This document shows, piece after piece, positions 1-42,586 of a stretch of DNA of 42,586 nucleotides (position 1 is the first letter of the stretch; each line of letters opens with the position of its first letter). The stretch is taken from positions 98,322 to 140,907 of the forward strand of contig BMAT01012655.1 of assembly GCA_019649035.1 (NCBI GenBank). Direction: 5' to 3'. Source of the DNA: Elysia marginata. Lineage: Eukaryota > Mollusca > Gastropoda > Plakobranchidae. The notes under the pieces are model-generated. The model did no database searches and was not told where the DNA came from. It saw only the letters and a program-made list of their open reading frames with translations. Made by a program: the position numbers and the translations under genes.

Positions 1-242
1 ATGGATAACGCCATTCGACGCGCCGTCGAATTTTACTTGAGAATGGCGGGAAATCCGAAAATGGCCAAATTTTCACTTACGCAAAAAGTGCACGGGCACG
101 ACGAGATAATCTGCTAATTTTTAATCTTCATCACAGGGTTTTTCCTACAAAGTTTACAATCACAAGTCTCTCTCTTTCATGTAGAATTTGTGATTAAATT
201 GAGCTATACATTTGGAATTGACTTGATCGTATGTCTTTTCAG
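1..242. other. Left-edge flank / intron upstream of first visible exon
   Basis: This is non-coding for the dynein gene and ends in a splice acceptor (pyrimidine-rich tract then AG at 241-242). The first 117 bases differ from the rest: they are rich in CpG and form an open frame from the ATG at base 1 to a TAA at 115-117 (38 codons). The frame resembles no family I recognise. It could be a mobile-element fragment or chance; the remainder is ordinary AT-rich intron. Confidence 0.5.
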
Positions 243-40257
<40,015 letters not shown>

Positions 40258-42586
40258 GTTAGTGAGCATAATCAAATGATGGATCTACTATATATTTTGT
40301 AGTGTCACTGCATGCCAGTATTGGCAAGGATTGGTGCAGTGATAACGAACGGTTTTAGACCTGATGATGCTGACACGATGGCATATGGAAACAAAGATGA
40401 AAGAGTCCCAAGATGATTCCAAAGTTTATTTCAGTAATTTGGACTATAAAGAAATTTTACACCCTGAAACAATCATACAATGTAACAGTCATGAGTATAC
40501 AATTTAAAAAAAATGAATAGCAGTAACTTTTACAAACAGTAGTCAGTAACGCACTGTCATCTTAATACAATTTTACTAATCATAGGAAATATATTTACAA
40601 GTATTTTCTCTATTTCCAACATTTGGATGGGCAAGAGTTTCAATATAAAATAAAAAAGAATCTAGTATTTATAAAAAATAAAAAATGGTTTTAGAGTTAA
40701 ATTATTATGAAACTTCCACTGAAAACATAACAGAAGCAAAACAGTGTGCTTAACTACGCGCTGAACCGCTTGTTTCAAAACAGTGATATTTCTAATATTT
40801 CACTGACAAAATGGATTCTATATCTTCAAACTATTTCAGATATCAGCTATTGAAAAATATATAATTTAGAATGTAATACTAAAAATAAAGATAAAGAAGC
40901 AATATTTACCATTTCTGTGAGAAATGGGTGAATCCAACAAGTATTCCAAAAAGTATGCACCAATTAGTAGCATATAACTATATTATAGGTGGTCTAAAGT
41001 AGATGTACTCGATGAGGAATCTAGGAGACAAGTGACAATTACAGGCAAGTGAGTAGTGTACTCAGTAGCAGAGCACAATTCAATAAATGTGCAGTCAACC
41101 ACCTATTGGTCAGCTGGCAGTCAAACTCAAAATATATATACCCGGTAGCTAAGACTTGACTGTGTGGTGACACAGTAGGCCAACATAACCTGTGCCTTCA
41201 AAGCTTTTAGTAAAACTCAAATTGTATTAAAACTAACAAACTCATTTAAAATACTAAATCATAAATAATTTCATAGTGAAAGTAATCTACTTTCACTTTA
41301 TGTACCACTCATACACGAACCTGACACACTAGCACATCTTTCCTTACCACTACTCGTACATATTTAATTCTCATACTTCATTATTCATCATCACTCACCC
41401 AAACACACTATCATATATATATTATACTCATTGTACTTTAGATTTTTTAATTTAAAAGGTAAAGTTAAAAATGAATGGTGATAATTTTAAGCTGTATTTT
41501 TATATCTATATTTTTTTAGCCTCTGATTGTGAGGCTCAAAATTTAAACAAAATGTAGAGTAGTTAGGAAAGTTGATTATTTTCATGCACCACATATGGAC
41601 TCAGAGACAAAGAGTTTAAATGAGGTGTGATGTGTGTGGACTCGTGGACAAAGCGTAAATACAAAGACATTTTCTTTGTTCCCCCATCAGTTGTTATATT
41701 AATACAGTAGTATCCGGTTAAACGCACCCCAGTTAAATGCACGCTACGGTTAAACTAACGCCAAACCGCTATGATCGATTTATTTCTATATAATCAGTAT
41801 ACCCTAAATGCACGTTATATCGGCTATGAAATCGTGGAAAATTACCTTTTAAGTGGACCAGGCAACCACTGGGATGCAAGAGATAGCGAGCTAGCTCGTT
41901 TCGAGGGAATGGCCAGCATCACTCCACAGAAATTCGCACCTTCTTTGTTGAAACGCAGGCCTATCTACCCACGTATGTTGTGTGAAGGGTAAGACAAGGG
42001 GGCAGGAGTGTGAAGAGAGAGGGTAAAACTAAAAGGTGGACAAAGACCTGTAGGGCGTGGATGAACAAATCAGATGATGCAAATTGCCAACACCTCGCCC
42101 GCCTGCGACAGAGACAGGTGGACTGTAGGCTAGCCCTTGGCCTGTGTAGCATTGTGTGATTGGCTTTCTTCTCGTCTCAATCACGCCTCCCCACCCTCTT
42201 TGTTTCCCCCTTTAGGTTGCAGGGCGATAAGCCTAATTGCTAGACGTAAGCCTTTCATTTTACACACATCTGTAAGCCTACAGCATGCAAGACGTAGTCT
42301 AGACCTTGTCAGAATGTTGTGATTCATCTGTTGTCTATCTCTCTAGAACTAATTCCAAGCCAGTTTTAATTTCTAAAGCCTCGGAGATTCTTAAAAAGAT
42401 ATTTCACTTATCCCTCTTCTGGAAATAAAGAAACAACTACATGTACATGTTCTGAGAAAAAAAAAAGAACAGCTCCCCCACTCCCAAATAAAAAAGAGAG
42501 ATAAAGATCGTTCAAACAATATTTCTTAATACCTACCCTCCATGCATGTTTGTATAATCAAGGGAAACAACTTGGTTTTATTATAC
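40258..42586 (+). other. Start of intron 45 (continues past window)
   Basis: At least 2.3 kb without a coding exon. An imperfect direct repeat lies at about 41595 and 41638 (TGGACTC-x-GACAAAG-x-GT-x-AAAT). A DNA-transposon terminus begins at 41705. From about 41860 to 42260 the sequence is more GC- and CpG-rich than the rest and is probably part of that element. A CT/purine-rich stretch ends the window. No expected AAA5/AAA6 motif appears on either strand. Confidence 0.7.
41705..42586 (+). mobile_element. Pogo/Tigger-like DNA transposon, left end (right end not seen)
   Basis: A TA at 41703-41704 is followed by CAGTAGTATCCGGTTAAACG, which resembles Tigger/pogo terminal repeats. Subterminal copies of GGTTAAACGCAC occur at 41716-41727, 41731-41742 (AGTTAAATGCAC), 41748-41759 (GGTTAAACTAAC) and 41803-41813 (CCTAAATGCAC), and may be transposase-binding sites. 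A 73-codon open frame at 41771-41992 overlaps them and has no recognisable domain. No inverted end occurs before the window stops, so the right boundary given is just the window edge. Confidence 0.5.

Noticed and set aside
41771-41992. A small separate gene (73 codons)
   Set aside because: The frame overlaps the subterminal repeats of a transposon end and shows no domain.
40258-42586. End of the dynein gene with a polyadenylation signal
   Set aside because: Exon 45 ends inside a codon at a good splice donor, and AAA5's remainder, AAA6 and the C-terminal domain are still missing, so the gene continues beyond the window.

Overview
This is a stretch of an animal nuclear genome, AT-rich and intron-dense. 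Almost all of it (243 to 40257, + strand) is the middle of one gene, the heavy chain of cytoplasmic dynein 2 (DYNC2H1, the retrograde intraflagellar-transport motor). I could place 45 consecutive coding exons with GT-AG introns and consistent codon phase from end to end. Together they encode about 2446 residues, somewhat over half of a protein that is about 4300 residues in vertebrates. Both ends of the gene lie outside the window: the first exon seen starts inside a codon, and the last ends one base into a codon.

Layout of the protein. Exons 1-6 (243-6384) encode the distal tail. Exons 7-15 (7294-12732) encode the linker. Exons 16-20 encode AAA1, with a canonical P-loop at 13205-13228 and a Walker B at 13807-13827. 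Exons 21-26 encode AAA2 (P-loop 16348-16371). Exons 27-31 encode AAA3, whose P-loop is split by an intron. Exons 32-36 encode AAA4, with the degenerate P-loop GRSGVGRR. Exons 37-38 are the ascending stalk coiled coil, 39-40 the microtubule-binding domain, and 41-42 the descending coiled coil. Exons 43-45 begin AAA5. The reading frame is intact except in exon 4. There a lone N at 4570 coincides with one missing base, which looks like an assembly error and not a mutation.

The introns hold the other structure. There are two tRNA-derived SINEs in opposite orientation (29003-29325 and about 34385-34590) whose heads and tails differ but which share a central domain of about 70 bp. Two further loci (10094-10147 and 25863-25940) resemble each other closely and the first SINE's tail more weakly. 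Two decayed LINE 3' coding ends sit in intron 3 (minus strand) and intron 12 (plus strand). A pogo/Tigger-like terminal repeat with subterminal motifs lies at 41705. Intron 4 may hold a MITE. There are also several CT microsatellites, two short tandem duplications, and a 75-base assembly gap at 13994-14068.

Organism. The dynein-2 protein is metazoan and looks close to vertebrate DYNC2H1 when compared from memory. The base composition, sub-kilobase to few-kilobase introns, recurrent CTAGATCTAG-type motifs and SINE/LINE types suggest a lophotrochozoan, perhaps a gastropod mollusc. That placement is inference from general impression. I see no complete second gene, no functional RNA gene and no novel multi-gene system. 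The most unusual material is the repeat content and the conserved non-canonical ATPase sites.
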